From: Macrolepiota albuminosa | Lineage: Eukaryota > Basidiomycota > Agaricomycetes > Agaricales > Agaricaceae | Reading direction: 5' to 3' | Assembly: GCA_027475525.1 (NCBI GenBank) | Contig: JAMWFC010000117.1 | Span: 558,001-622,000, forward strand | DNA: 64,000 nucleotides | Shown here: piece by piece, positions 35,654 through 47,190 of the stretch | How the letters are laid out: each line of letters opens with the position of its first letter | Position numbering within the stretch: the first letter of the stretch is position 1 | The notes under the pieces: generated by a model | Databases searched by the model: none | What the model saw: the letters and a program-made list of their open reading frames with translations, nothing else | Told to the model about the DNA's origin: nothing | Made by a program: the position numbers and the translations under genes

Positions 35654-36469
35654 CTAATCTGGTTCTTCTTCTTCAACTAGAGTCGGTAAGTCATCATCGT
35701 CCAATATTTCGGTTTCTTCAAGTTCTCTAAGCTTGGCGGTGTCGATATCTAGCGCTTCCAACGGCAAGTCAATCTGTTCTCTGGCGAGATACGGCAATAG
35801 GCGAAAAGCGGCAACAGGTCGATGTAGTACTGAACCATCTAATTCACAGAGCACGTAAGCGCCTCCACGGTTACGAGAGATAACTACCAAAGGTCCAAGA
35901 TAGCGCGGGCGCATTTTCTTATTGTATGAAGTTTCGATTTTGGAGTTGCGCATAAGCACTAGCGCTCCTCTCGGGAAGTTGTAATCTTTGATAGTAGCGC
36001 TATGCTCGGTTTCGAATCGTAGGGCTGCTTGGCGACGGGCGCTAAAGACTACCTCGTGGAGTCGGTCTAAATCTTCTTTCCTTCGCTGGAGGTCAATGGC
36101 TCGTCTGGCGATAAGGTCGGTAGTCGCTAAGATGCTGTTGGGTGCTGGCTGAAGGTAGGTCGCTTCTATGATGTCGGCAGGGAGTAACGGATGGGTGCCA
36201 GTAGCTGCGTAATAGGGAGAACAACCCATGCGCTTACGAATGGTAACTCTTTCCGACCAAAATACTGAATATGTCGCTTCACTCCAACGAGACTCGTCGC
36301 CATCGACCGCCTTGAAGAGCGCTTGCCGAACGTCAAAGTGTGGTCTCTCTACCAGGCCATTGGCGCGTTTGTTGTAGCCAGATACTCGAATGTGGTGAAT
36401 GTTGTATTTCTTGGCGAGGTATGTTAGCGCTTTGATGATGGGCGCACCGTTATCCGTGACGATTTCTCT

Positions 36470-36623
36470 TAGCGCTCCCCAACGGCAAATGACATCCTCA
36501 AATAGCCACTTGGCGACCGCATCGGTATTTTCTCTTTGAAGCATTCTAGCGCTCCCCAACGGCAAATGACATCCTCAAATAGCCACTTGGCGACCGCATC
36601 GGTATTTTCTCTTTGAAGCATTC
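36470..36623. repeat. Perfect 77-bp tandem duplication in Element C integrase
   Basis: Units 36470-36546 and 36547-36623 are identical. They cause the integrase to appear as two overlapping ORFs. Confidence 0.95.
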
Positions 36624-38071
36624 GAAATTCAGGCCAGTGGATTAGCGAGCAACGACCTTGAATGATGTACTTGTAGCGACCAGACTTGGGCATATGCATA
36701 GTGTCGACGTAGATTTTGCTGAAAAGGGGAGCTGGCATTGCCACGGTTGGCGGAATGAGCACTTGGCGTGTCTGTTGAATCTGGCAGAGGTGGCAAGTCC
36801 TGATGTACCAGGCGATGTCGGCGCTAGCGTGTGGCCACCAGAATCGTTCTAGCAGAGAAGCTCGAGTAGCGTACAGACCTCTATGTCCTAGCTCGTCATG
36901 CATAGCGCGCAAGACTCGTAAGCGACCTTCTGGCTTGATGATCAGCTTGTGAGCGCCATCTCGATTTCGTCGCCAAAGTCGGTTGTCGGTAAAGAAGAAG
37001 TGGGTGGCATATCGGATAAAGGTCGCGTATTGTTCGTCGGTAAGGTCGGCGGGTCGCTTAAGGTCTTGTAGCCATTGTTCGACTACTAACAGGCGACTGT
37101 CTTCCGCCTTTGCCTTGGCGGATCGGGGGACGGCATCGTAGGTCAGGTTTCTGCTGTCTTCTCTTAGCGGATGGGGCTCTTGTACGACTTTTACTGGAGG
37201 CGAGTTTCGACTGTGGATGCTTGCCGTGTAGAACGTGAGGGGTGCGCTAAAGATCTCGGGGCGGTAAGGGACAATGGGATGTAACAGGATGCTGGTAGGC
37301 TGTTGCCGTCGTAGTAGGGGTATTGGCTGTTGTATAAGGTGCACGAAACCATGCAATCGGTCGATCCAGTCCTCGAAATCGCTATCAGCCTGTGGGTCCA
37401 CTGCCGGGTCGCCAGGCTGCCGTGGTCGCCTAGAGAGTCCATCTGGGCCGTGGAAAGAGCTCTTGACGTGTACCAGCTCAAAGTGAAACATGAGGATAGC
37501 GACTACCCACCGATTCATGCTAGCGGATGGCTGGATATCGGGATTCTGCAGCATGCCTTTGATGTACCTAGCGTCGACTTCAACAATAAGGTTCCGCACG
37601 CCAATCAAATACATCTTTAGCGACCGGAAGGCTTTGAAGAGTCCATAGAGCTCTAGCTTAGGCTGACTGTAGCGAGACTCTTGGTCGTTTAGCGTAATCG
37701 ACCCAAAGCGGTTGTAGCATCGCTGTTTCCGATTGTCGCTAAGGCATTGGCACAAGAAGTAGCCAACGGCAATGTACGAGGTGTCCACCGCCAAGATAAC
37801 AGGGTCGGCAGAGGTATAATCGATGGGGACTAGGGGCTTGGCGTCTTGTAGAGCTTTTACTAAGTCTCGTTGTGCGGTAACCTGGTCTGGCCCAAATTCG
37901 AAAGGCTCGTTGGCGCGGGTGAGTCGGTTAAGGGCATGTGCGCGATGGGCAAAGTTCTTGACGAATATCCTAAGAACGCCAACGGTACCAAGAAAGGCGC
38001 GAACTTCAGATAAGTCGCGGCAAGGACCCCAGCGCTCCAAGAGTGCTAAGCAAGATTCGTCGGAAACACGA

Positions 38072-38225
38072 CCGTCGGGAGTGCAGATGTGACCAAGTAT
38101 TTTGAACCTTGGCGCGCATAGGAGGAGTTTGTGACCGCTAAAGGTACCCCGTCGGGAGTGCAGATGTGACCAAGTATTTTGAACCTTGGCGCGCATAGGA
38201 GGAGTTTGTGACCGCTAAAGGTACC
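38072..38225. repeat. Perfect 77-bp tandem duplication in Element C RT
   Basis: Units 38072-38148 and 38149-38225 are identical; the encoded FKILGHICTPDG segment appears twice. Confidence 0.95.
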
Positions 38226-38721
38226 ACCGCTATACTTCATACGTTGGAGAACTCAATTGAGCAGCTGGAAAAAGTCCCATAGCGCTAAGCGAATGTTGGA
38301 GTTGTTGGGATGGGTTGCCGGTAAGCCGTTTACGAGTCGCCAGTCTTTGGGGCCTTTGACGCCAACGTCGTCGATGAAGCTAAGGACGTTATGCGGTATC
38401 TCGGGTTGGAGGATGTAAGTGAGGTCGTCGTGGAATATAGGGACTGAGTTTGTCCAGCCCATCGGTAAGGTGACTAGGCGCAAGGCGCCAAACGGAGTTT
38501 GAAACGTAGTGAGGTCGCGGGAAGAAGGGTGGATTAAGCGTTCATCGTAGCCAACGTAGAGGTCAAGGGTGGCGCCACAAATGCGCCCGGCAAAGGACTC
38601 GGCAAAGTGATCAGGGAAAGGCGGTACGCCAGAGTGTCGTATGGTAACTCTATTCAGCGGCTCAAGACTGTGAACTATGCGTAGATTGCCGTTCTTTTTG
38701 AGGACACAGAACCAACGGGAG

Positions 38722-38875
38722 CGGTAAGAACTGTTTGAGGGCTCGTAGACGCCAGCCTGTATCTTGGTCCTAATAATCTGGCAGACCTCGGCTTCGATCG
38801 GTAAGAACTGTTTGAGGGCTCGTAGACGCCAGCCTGTATCTTGGTCCTAATAATCTGGCAGACCTCGGCTTCGAT
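38722..38875. repeat. Perfect 77-bp tandem duplication at the start of Element C RT
   Basis: Units 38722-38798 and 38799-38875 are identical and shift the frame after VYEPSNSSYRS. Confidence 0.95.
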
Positions 38876-39606
38876 CCCAGGCAGTAACGGTCGGTTGTGC
38901 TCAGTCCACGGCACGTGAGGAATAGTCGGGATGACGACAGGCGGGAAGAAATCTGTACGTAGACTGCCGCGTTCGGAGTCCTCCCAAGCAAAGGCTTTGT
39001 CTTGCTTAGCGACGAGATCGGTAAGGACTTTCAACTCATCTTTGGTCAAGAACCCTGTGTCATGCTCCTTGGCGAACTGCTGCTGGCGTTCTGCGGTAAA
39101 ACGTCCTGTGGGCTGAAAGGGTGGCGGATTCGGTGATAAGGTCGGTATGTCGGCAAGAGGGTCGCCAATGATCTGGCGCTCGATTCTGAAAGTCTCGGGA
39201 GAGTGCGTAGCGATGGGTTTTGTTTTAAGCGCAACTGGCTTATATTTCTTTTTAACTTGAACCCCTTTCCTTTTGGGAGCGTTAGCCTGGTTATAAACAG
39301 AGGTGGAAAGGGGAACTGTAGCCTGGGGTGCGGCAAGTCCAAGAACGGCAGGAGACGAGGCTCCGGGAAGGGTAGTGAGATACGTATCGGTAGACGCTAT
39401 ATTTTGAAAAGATTCGGAAGCGGTAAGGTACAAGTAGGCAAGAGAGGAGTCGGTGATATCTGGGTTTTTCTGAGAAAGCTCAGCGTCGGTAACGGTCGAG
39501 GAAAGTAAAACTTCTTCGTCAAGATAAGCGGTAGATATAATATTTACAAGACCAGTTGAATGGTCATATTCCAGCGTTAGCGCTACATCTCCGTGATCGT
39601 CGCCAA

Positions 39607-41919
39607 TCACCTCCTCGATGGTCTGTGAAAACACCGGTGGGGAGGCTTGTTGGCGTGTTGGTCGGTAAACTCCGGGGGCTTAGCGCGGGCGCCTTTTCGT
39701 TGTCCCCTAGGGAACGTTGGCACCGTTCGTCGGATTCCGGAATTTGGGTCGCTAATTGTGAGGGTCGTTTCCTCGTCGGTAACTGTCTTGACGACTGATC
39801 GCGCCAAGACGTCGAAGGGTCTGCCAAGTAGTAGGTCGTAAGCTGGTGAACGTAAGATGTGTATCTGAAGATAAAAAGTGATGTCGCCAAGGGTGCACGG
39901 CACATTCTTGGCGAGGCCTAGAGATCTGTCCACCGTACCGTTAGCGCTCTGCATGTTTAGTATAACGGTAGGGTCGTAAATAAGGCCTAGATCGTTAGCG
40001 ACTTCAGCTGCCATGGAAATGATCTGAGACCCGCTATCCACAATTGCCTCTACTTCGTGCTTGTTGTCTACGGTTAGCGCTACCGAGCGGATAGCGTGCG
40101 ATTCTTGAGCGACGGTAAGGATTGCTGGGTCTTCTCCATGGTCTACCGACCTAAGGTAGGTCTCCACTGGGTCCACAGAGGTGGCGTTAGCGATGGGGTC
40201 GGTAAGAGGTTCATCGGTGTCGGGAGAGTCAATGGTAACAGAAAAACCAGGTAGCGCGTCGTCGAGTTCATCAACTTCGGCAACGGCTGTCGCCAAGGGT
40301 CGTCGGGGAGTGACTGCCGTCTTGACCTGGTTGCGGACGTCGGGAGCAATACTACAAAGTTCTTCTACTGACAAGGTGACGTGGGTTTTCATGATGCGGT
40401 TAAAAACGTGGTTCGATTTTTCGATGTCGAAGATTGGCGCAGTAGGTCGGTAGCCACCCTCAGGACGTTTCTCAGGAGCGGCAAAGTTTCGTTGTGCGGG
40501 AGCGTGATAACGGTCGGGAATCCCTGAATAGGGATGGAGAGGCGGCAAAGGCGGTTCGGGAGCGGTAGCGGACGACGATGGTTCTGAGGCAGGAGCAGGG
40601 GCAGTGGCAGGAGGTGCGGCAGGAGCAGGTGTCGGTAACTTGCTAGCGGGAGGCATTGGCTTATATCCTTTAAGAGGCTGTTTCGGCTGCTTAACTTCAA
40701 CCCCATCAAAGACCTGATTCTTAAGCGAATCCAACTCCTGTTGGAGCTTGGCGATACGCTCTTCCCGCGAGAAAGTAGGATGGTCGCCAACGCTGTCGAA
40801 GTGTAAGACCTCGTGAATCATCTGCTGTTGAGTCGCTTGTTCAGGGTCAGGGTTGGCGTTGCCGGATAGCGTGCCGGTAACGATCTGTCCTGGGTTGCGC
40901 CTATGCCACTCATCAACTCGCTCCTGGAAGGACTTCTTGTCTGGGTAGTTGGGGATGGTGGCGCCAGTGGTAAGAACTATCTTGCCGTCGATAGCCCTTC
41001 GAATTCTACCTTGGCGAACGTAATTCTCGAGGGTAGCGCAGCGTCCTCTAGTCATAGTATGGCCAATTTCCCCACAGAAGTGGCAAGGGCCAGGTGCGGG
41101 TACGTTAGCGGGTCGGTTAGCAGTCAGGTTGGTGGTAATCATAGTTTCGATACGTGTCATAGCGGAGGCGACAGCGGCGGTAATAGCAGCATTGAGCTCT
41201 TCTTTCTTAACGAAGTCGGCAACAGGAGGCGGGATGGGAATGATACCGTTAGTTCGCTCAGGTGGTGGGCTCGTCCTAGCGCGTGGTATGCCAACGCCAG
41301 TGTCCGTTCCCTTGAGAACCCATTTACCGGCTTCAAAGACGTCGGCAACGTTATAGGGCTCGTCAGGGTGATGGGCCTGGTGAACTATCTCTAGGCGACG
41401 AGCAATACGCGTCCAAAGCGAAGTCGGGATGCCTTGCTGGAACAGGCGACGCTCCTCGTTAATATAGAGCTTGCCGTTCTGCAGAAGCCACCTAGCGATT
41501 TTCTGGAACTTGCGGTAATACGTAGAGAACGCGCCAAGCGAAGATGTGCCGTTGTCAAAAGATTCCTGTACTAGTTTCTGTAACTCGTTTACCGTGTATC
41601 GGGTAGCCTCCTCGGCGCCAGGGTACAGCTGGATCACTGCTGTCTTCCAGTCCTCATACGAAGCGCCTTGGGCTGGAACTGGCGGTGCGGCAGGGACAAA
41701 GGCGGCAAACTCGGTCAAACCTGTCCACGTCTCTGCCGTGTCATACGATACATATCTTGCCGCGTACTCCTTCATCTGCGTGTGGTCGGTAATGTTACAG
41801 TCCCTGAATAGATACTCCAACTCCTTGAAATACTGGGAGAGCTCCCGTGGCTTGGACTCGTCCCATTTCGGTGCCGAGAAGTGGTTGCGTGGCGGCATGC
41901 GCTGGACTTGTTGTTCCAT
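39607..41919 (-). CDS. Element C gag-protease polyprotein (770 aa)
   Basis: Open over its whole length. The N-terminal capsid-like part (residues about 20-220) has SQYFKELEYLFRDCNI, TQMKEYAARYVSYDTAETW and LYINEERRLFQQGIPTSLWT. A zinc knuckle of variant spacing (CHFCGEIGHTMTRGRC, CX2CX4HX6C) is at about residue 280. A Pro/Ala-rich linker follows, then a retropepsin domain with active-site VDSGSQIISM and closing strand AYDLLLGRPFDV. The start at 41919 (MEQQVQRMPPRNHFSAPKWD) aligns with the start in Element E. Stop at 39,607; pol overlaps in the -1 frame, consistent with programmed frameshifting. Confidence 0.9.
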   Translation of the reverse strand: MEQQVQRMPPRNHFSAPKWDESKPRELSQYFKELEYLFRDCNITDHTQMKEYAARYVSYDTAETWTGLTEFAAFVPAAPPVPAQGASYEDWKTAVIQLYPGAEEATRYTVNELQKLVQESFDNGTSSLGAFSTYYRKFQKIARWLLQNGKLYINEERRLFQQGIPTSLWTRIARRLEIVHQAHHPDEPYNVADVFEAGKWVLKGTDTGVGIPRARTSPPPERTNGIIPIPPPVADFVKKEELNAAITAAVASAMTRIETMITTNLTANRPANVPAPGPCHFCGEIGHTMTRGRCATLENYVRQGRIRRAIDGKIVLTTGATIPNYPDKKSFQERVDEWHRRNPGQIVTGTLSGNANPDPEQATQQQMIHEVLHFDSVGDHPTFSREERIAKLQQELDSLKNQVFDGVEVKQPKQPLKGYKPMPPASKLPTPAPAAPPATAPAPASEPSSSATAPEPPLPPLHPYSGIPDRYHAPAQRNFAAPEKRPEGGYRPTAPIFDIEKSNHVFNRIMKTHVTLSVEELCSIAPDVRNQVKTAVTPRRPLATAVAEVDELDDALPGFSVTIDSPDTDEPLTDPIANATSVDPVETYLRSVDHGEDPAILTVAQESHAIRSVALTVDNKHEVEAIVDSGSQIISMAAEVANDLGLIYDPTVILNMQSANGTVDRSLGLAKNVPCTLGDITFYLQIHILRSPAYDLLLGRPFDVLARSVVKTVTDEETTLTISDPNSGIRRTVPTFPRGQRKGARAKPPEFTDQHANKPPHRCFHRPSRR

Positions 41920-42278
41920 GGCGACGGTGGTAACGAGTTCGGTTAGCGGTAGTGGGGAAGGAGTTCTGGAGATTGGCGACGGGGTAAGCGAAATGATTTG
42001 AGAAAGAGGCGTTAGCGGAGTAATGGGAGTGATTGATTGCGGTAAGGCAAAGGGCGACGCTAAGGGGTCGTCGGCGCTATAATCGAGGGAATGCGGGAAG
42101 AGATCAGGAAAAGCGTCTACAGTGGCGTTCTGTAGTTCCTGGGCTAGAGAGAGACCCGGTAAGGCACCAGGTGGTTGTGGGGTTGATGGGTGGGAAGGAG
42201 CTATGCCTTCTGCCGACTGGTCTAGCAGGCGGCGCCTACGTTGGAGACGGGTTTCTGGCGGAATTCTGCCCTAGAGAT

Positions 42279-42296
42279 CCCTCGCGGTGGGCTCCA
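42279..42296 (-). promoter_or_regulatory. Element C primer-binding site
   Basis: Three bases after the 5' LTR the minus strand reads TGGAGCCCACCGCGAGGG. It starts with TGG as needed to pair with the CCA end of a tRNA. Element E has the same site with one change. The tRNA species is not identified. Confidence 0.75.
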
Positions 42297-42299
42297 ATT

Positions 42300-43258
42300 T
42301 GATGACGCCCAAAGTTTGGTCAGTAACAAATGTAGCAATTGTGTTACCGTACCAAGAGTGTGCGTTGGGCGCGCTATAAGTGATATGAGGAGTCCCGGGC
42401 AGGTCCCAGAGAACGCGTCTGTGAAAAAGGGGAAAAGTTGGTAACGGGGTCGGCAAGTGTCAAGCGCTAAGGTAAAGCGCCTAAGGAAAATGCGGTAAGT
42501 GAACACGGCAAGGGTGAGCGGCAAGAGCACGATAGGCTTAGCGAAGTTCTAAGCGTCGATAATGCCTGCCGTAGTTGCAAGGCGCGAAGGTGTCGAGTGT
42601 TGGCGAACGTCTGTAACTGCCGATGAGTTTGACGTTGCCGACCGTAACGTAAATGAGCTCTTGAGCGTAAGGGAGACTGAGGAAAGGGGAGTAAACTGTG
42701 GTCTATTGTTCTCTTGTGATGATGATCTATGTACAAGTCGGTAAGTACTTTTATACTACAATGAGTTCGCCGTCGCCAGTGGCTAATGACGCCAGAGTGC
42801 GGTAAACTGGAAAATTTCAAAGGGGTAGCTCCAACGGTTTCAGATCCCTACCGTCCATTCAAGAGCCTTAGCGACGCCAGGCGACAGATCGCGAAGCTAA
42901 ACCATCACTCCATCACCCTTCTGTCTGTCAGAACACCTAAGCGACGTTGGGCGCCAAATCGAGACGGTAAGCGGTGTCAGACGCCAAGGTCAAACGCCAA
43001 GCTGTCCGTCAGTTTTTGATAGATCATCAGGCTTCTCGCTAAGCGCTGTCGTCAGTGACTGATGCCATCTGTCAGTTGTCATTCTGTCTGCCGATCGGCG
43101 CTATCACTGATTGGATCTGCTTCTTGCCGTGCGCGGCCGTCAGAAGTGGCTTAAAATAGGTAAAACGCGTGCGCTAAGTTCGGAACGAGTGCGGCAAGGT
43201 TTCCGGAGCCGGTGCCGAGCCTGCCGTTGATGCGCCTAACCTGTATAGGGTCCTATCA
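42300..43258 (-). repeat. Element C 5' LTR
   Basis: 959 bp, near-identical partner of 31700-32658; followed on the + strand by the target duplication ACGT. Confidence 0.95.
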
Positions 43259-43340
43259 ACGTGGAGTGCGGCAAGGTTTCCGGAGCCGGTGCCGAGCCTG
43301 CCGTTGATGCGCCTAACCTGTATAGGGTCCTATCAACGTG
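43187..43340. repeat. Perfect 77-bp tandem duplication across the Element C LTR edge
   Basis: Units 43187-43263 and 43264-43340 are identical. The second unit repeats the LTR end plus ACGTG of the flank, so it is not a second insertion. Confidence 0.95.
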
Positions 43341-44014
43341 CTGCAGGTGCTACACCCCCTCTTGCTGCTATCTGGTTTTGACTCAAAGAGGATCAACTAT
43401 CTTTTGCTGACAGGTATCTAGCAGGTTTTGGTCGAGGACATTGGCCTCTAGGGATTGTCTTGCAGACAACAAATTGCAGATTATGATTGTTCTCCATCTC
43501 TGACCGTTTGGCAAGGAAGGTTCTCTAGGGATTGTCTTGCAGACAACAAATTGCAGATTATGATTGTTCTCCATCTCTGACCGTTTGGCAAGGAAGGTTC
43601 CTACTTTCACTGTCTGATAGTTCACAGGCCCTCAGTATGAACTACGCTGTTTATAATAATTTGCAGTCCATGTTGACTGCTCATAATGAATGGCATATAC
43701 TAAGAACTCAGTCATGGTATTGACCTCTGGAGACAAATTGTCATCACATATCAATGCTCTTTTCATATCTGCAGGTATTCCATCTAGGAATATCTTGTGA
43801 ATGGTGTATTTGTCTGGATAGATGGCCATATTTTGCACATGACCTACCAGGTCATCATAGAATGTCTGGATGCCAGTCTTAGCATCATACACTGCCTTTT
43901 TAAAAATATTCTGAGCTTTCTGCATAGTCGCAGCATTGACAAAACAATTATACAGTCCTATCAGGACCTCTTTAAACATCCAATGTGATTTATCATGATT
44001 GATATAAAAGACGT
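43341..44014 (-). pseudogene. Element B fragment 2: gag middle part
   Basis: Minus-strand gag sequence: SHWMFKEVLIGLYNCFVNAA, GIQTFYDDLVGHVQNMAIYP and FLDGIPADMKRALICDDNLS, typical of Gypsy gag helices. It is cut on the right by a solo LTR and on the left by Element C. Contains the 77-bp duplication 43446-43599. Confidence 0.75.
43446..43599. repeat. Perfect 77-bp tandem duplication in Element B gag
   Basis: Units 43446-43522 and 43523-43599 are identical; the encoded peptide appears twice in shifted frames. Confidence 0.95.
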
Positions 44015-45083
44015 TGATGATGCCAACTGTAGTTGGATGCACTGGATGTATATGCAGTACAACACCATCTCCAGCACCTGGTGTACATAGTTGTGAGGAG
44101 TCCTGACAGGGTCCTGGTATGCTTGAGCAGATGTAATAGAACAATGTGCTAGATGATAACGCCTCAAGTGCTACCTAACAAATGGTAAGCACCATAGCTT
44201 AAGCAAAGATAAAGAGAAAAAAATGAGTAGTGCAGCATAATGTGCCTGTAGGTGGCACTATAAACAACAAAGACGAGATAGACAAAGCTAGTGCCCAACT
44301 TAGTGATGAAGTCAGGCAAAGCTAGTGCAATTTGAATGCTAAGTATAACTGGGTGCTCAAGAGGTTATGATTCATTTTTTTATACATGTGAAGTAGCTAT
44401 CTTATATACTATATACTACTGTATTTTCCAAGATAAATCTATTTGCGGTGCTACCTTCTAGCGCCTCTTCTTGTGGTTCACTCTAATGATGACCTGTCAA
44501 CAGCAACCCATTGCACATGGATGATGGCAACCAATGGCATTATAACCCACAGTAACCAACAGCGACTCAAAATTGACTTAAAATTATACTGGTCTGCTTA
44601 CTCTTAATATAATTCCAATTGGCCAAGCTATTCTGGAGTATGGTCAGAAAATCCTTAACAGACGCTGTGAGTGCTAATGTTAGCACTACTCATTGTACCA
44701 GTTTCTGACAGGTCCAGATGTTGGATTTAAGTATATTCTGTGCCGCTGTCATTAATTCTTTTAGACTTCTGATTGAAATGCCTCATCAAATAGCAATGTC
44801 TACTGCTGACCCCTTCTGGAAGTGATTGGAGTTTAGTTAGAGTCCCCCTCCCACCATTGTGTTAGTACTATACATTCTAAGCCTCCTTGGTCCTTGAAAT
44901 AGATAAATGAAGTGTGCTAAAGGACTGGTAACTGGTGATTAGGGTAAATGGATAAGTCCTGCAATAGAGCGACAGAGCTAGGGCTGCTCTGTACCCAAAC
45001 TGGTTGCTAAAGTCTCCAGTATATCAAGTATCGGTTGGCCTATAATGTCTCTTGATGCACTCAGTCTGAGTAAAAGCCTATCA
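44015..45083 (-). repeat. Solo LTR (family 2) inserted in Element B gag
   Basis: 1,069 bp from TGATGATGCC to CCTATCA on the + strand, a strongly diverged copy of 62,185-63,329. Flanks acgt (44,011-44,014) and atgt (45,084-45,087) form a 4-bp target duplication with one C/T change. Removing the LTR reconnects the gag frame (WFYCHI on one side, FYINHDKSHW on the other). Confidence 0.85.
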
Positions 45084-47113
45084 ATGTGGCAGTAGAACCA
45101 ATTCCGAGCCTCTTCTTTCATAAATTTGTATAACACAAATATTCTCTCTTGGTCCATATTGTCTTCATCAGAGCAGCAAGCTGCCAAATGGTAACAGACA
45201 TCCATGGCCCAGTTCTCCAGCTGAGAAAACCTATGCCCTTCAGCATATGCATGTATATGCTTACCATCAAATTTGCAGAGACTTACCCTGGCAGGAAATT
45301 TAAACCTAACTCCAAGGGAGTCATTTACTAGTCAAGTGAGATGGTCATGCATATGATTCATATAGATTCAAACTGCCTCATTTATTTCAGGCATATTTTC
45401 ATGCAAATTATGAGGTGCAGGCATCAAAAATATCTGAGAACTATGAAACAGATTTTTGTTGGCCGTTTTTTCTGACCATGGGGTAGGCTGTTGTCTCACC
45501 TCTCGCTCTGCTGGTAATCCACCAGCATGCCTGCCACCATTACAATAATTATTATTATCTTAATTATTCTGTCTACGATCATGACCCTCACCATTATTAT
45601 TGCAACAATTTGGCTTCCTCCTATCATAGTAATCACTACTATTATTACTACCCTTCAGATCTCTATCTGGTTCAGCAGTTTGAGCAGTGAATTGTTGCCA
45701 CATATTATTGACAGGCATTACACTTTCATGCCCTTCAAATGTGATCTCCTGGTTGTCAATTAACAACTCACCATGATTGTGCAAATTCTAGTTGTACATC
45801 CTCTAGTAATTGATGTATTTATTCCAGTTGTCCACCAGATAGATGCATTGTGCTACACATCATGGTTGTGTTTGCTCCTCAAGAATGTGGAATTTGTCTA
45901 CCTCTTCTTTGATAATGATTTGCTTTTAAGGTGTTTTACCCTCTTGCACAGCAAGTAGCACCTCTGACTCTGCTAGAGTTGTCGTCACAGTCTCTACTTC
46001 AGATAATGCCTGCTAAGGCATGCCGCTGGCATTGCATTGATAGTTTGCAGCGTTTTGATGCCTGATATAGTCTTGCTAAGACTCATTAGCCTGGCGAGAC
46101 ATATTCAGCAATTTCATTGCATCTGCAATTAATGGCACTCATCGGCATACATTCATTTTGCATTCCACTGAATTGGCTAGCATGGCTGTTGAGACAGCTA
46201 ACCCTCATGCTGCTTTGCACTTGAGGTATTCCACCACTTTGAGCTTGAAGATACGCACAAATAGTTTGATATATTCAGTCAAATCTGCACAAAGTACATC
46301 GTGGCTTCTAGCAGCCATTAACTGTAGATGCTTTATTATGTAAAGCTGCAGATGCTTCCATGTCAATTCCTTTGCAACCAATGGATATTGGTCCAATACC
46401 AGCTGTAACTGGATAGACAGGGTCGAATGCAACTTCTTACTTTTCTCATCATCTGAGGACTTCAGTTTGGACTCTAAGTTCAGAACTCTCTTGAGGCCTT
46501 CATGCCTCATCTGCAGCTGTTTGCCAACCCTTCCCTGCAACTCCTAAGGTCTAGATGCCAATGGTGTCTTTTCCGACCTTATGACATTGTTGTCCTCTCT
46601 ACTGACTATAGTTGGTTTTTGCTTCTATCTATGTGTTGTTGCCAATGATGATCCTGGTTCAGTGGCAGCATCTGCCACATATTTCAAATGCTGTTCAGTC
46701 AGCACAGTCTGGAATGGAGTGCTCTGCGCAAAAGCGCTGTATTGCAACATCTCAAAATACTGGGTAAGGTCTGGTTGACCTTCAGACTGAGCTGACGAGC
46801 TCTCGGGCAATACTGGATACATCAGTGAGGGCATTTGGCTCGCTGGTAGCGACATTTCTGAGATCACAGATTTCTCTTCTGGTATACCACCAGGCCATAC
46901 AATGGACATCATTTGTGATACAGATAGCCTACCCAGCATTCTAAAGCTCATGCTAACATCATAAGGTAACTTTTCATTCCACTTTAGTGGGGGCTGGTAA
47001 GTAGACGTAGGTTGCATCCAGACAGCTTCACTTATGTCTGATGCTGGGAAAGAAAGGTCTGGATTCAGAGAGCCAGTCATGGAAGCACATTTTTGATATG
47101 ATGCCAACAGCAA
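45084..47113 (-). pseudogene. Element B fragment 3: gag N-terminal part
   Basis: Decayed minus-strand ORFs: a possible start at 47,113 (MLLASYQKCASMTGSLNPDL), a helical stretch at 46,540-46,205 (LHSTLSIQLQLVLDQYPLVA) and MDQERIFVLYKFMKEEARNW at 45,205 and below. The last runs into the gag of fragment 2. The order agrees with a gag whose C-terminal zinc knuckle lies at 31.6 kb. Many stops. Confidence 0.6.
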
Positions 47114-47190
47114 TTGAGAGGTTTTGTGATGAGTTGCCTAGTCAGTAACAAGCCTAGAGTCTAAAGCCAATAGCAGAAGATTTAAAAAAA

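Larger units (their letters stand above)
35654..39634 (-). pseudogene. Element C pol: RT, RNase H, integrase
   Basis: Pol continues from gag-protease in the -1 frame (overlap 39,607-39,634). RT region: VYEPSNSSYRS, WFCVLKKNGNLRIVHSLEPL, LPMGWTNSVPIFHDD and the catalytic motif FIDDVG, with Phe for the usual Tyr. RNase H-like domain: ILAVDTSYIAVGYFLCQ, DQESRYSQPKLELYGLFKAF. Integrase: H2C2 zinc finger HDELGHRGLYATR...CHLCQ, catalytic core with VDTMHMP and EIVTDNGAPI, then a C-terminal chromatin-interaction-type region (YNKKMRPRYLGPLVVI) and an acidic tail ending EEEEPD at 35,654. The frame is broken by 77-bp duplications at 36,470, 38,072 and 38,722 (likely artefacts) and by one TGA at 38,253-38,255 within RT. 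If the duplications are removed, only the TGA blocks it. Confidence 0.85.
31700..43258 (-). mobile_element. Element C: young full-length Ty3/Gypsy retrotransposon with an antisense accessory gene
   Basis: Both LTRs are 959 bp (31700-32658 and 42300-43258) and I saw one mismatch on partial reading. They are flanked by the 4-bp target duplication ACGT (31,696-31,699 and 43,259-43,262). Minus-strand order is 5' LTR, primer-binding site, gag-protease (41,919-39,607), pol with RT, RNase H and integrase (39,634-35,654), then an opposite-strand spliced gene (32,828-35,221), polypurine tract and 3' LTR. The insertion split Element B: deleting Element C and one ACGT joins the two B gag pieces in one frame. 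Pol carries three artefactual 77-bp duplications and one in-frame TGA at 38,253-38,255. Confidence 0.93.
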
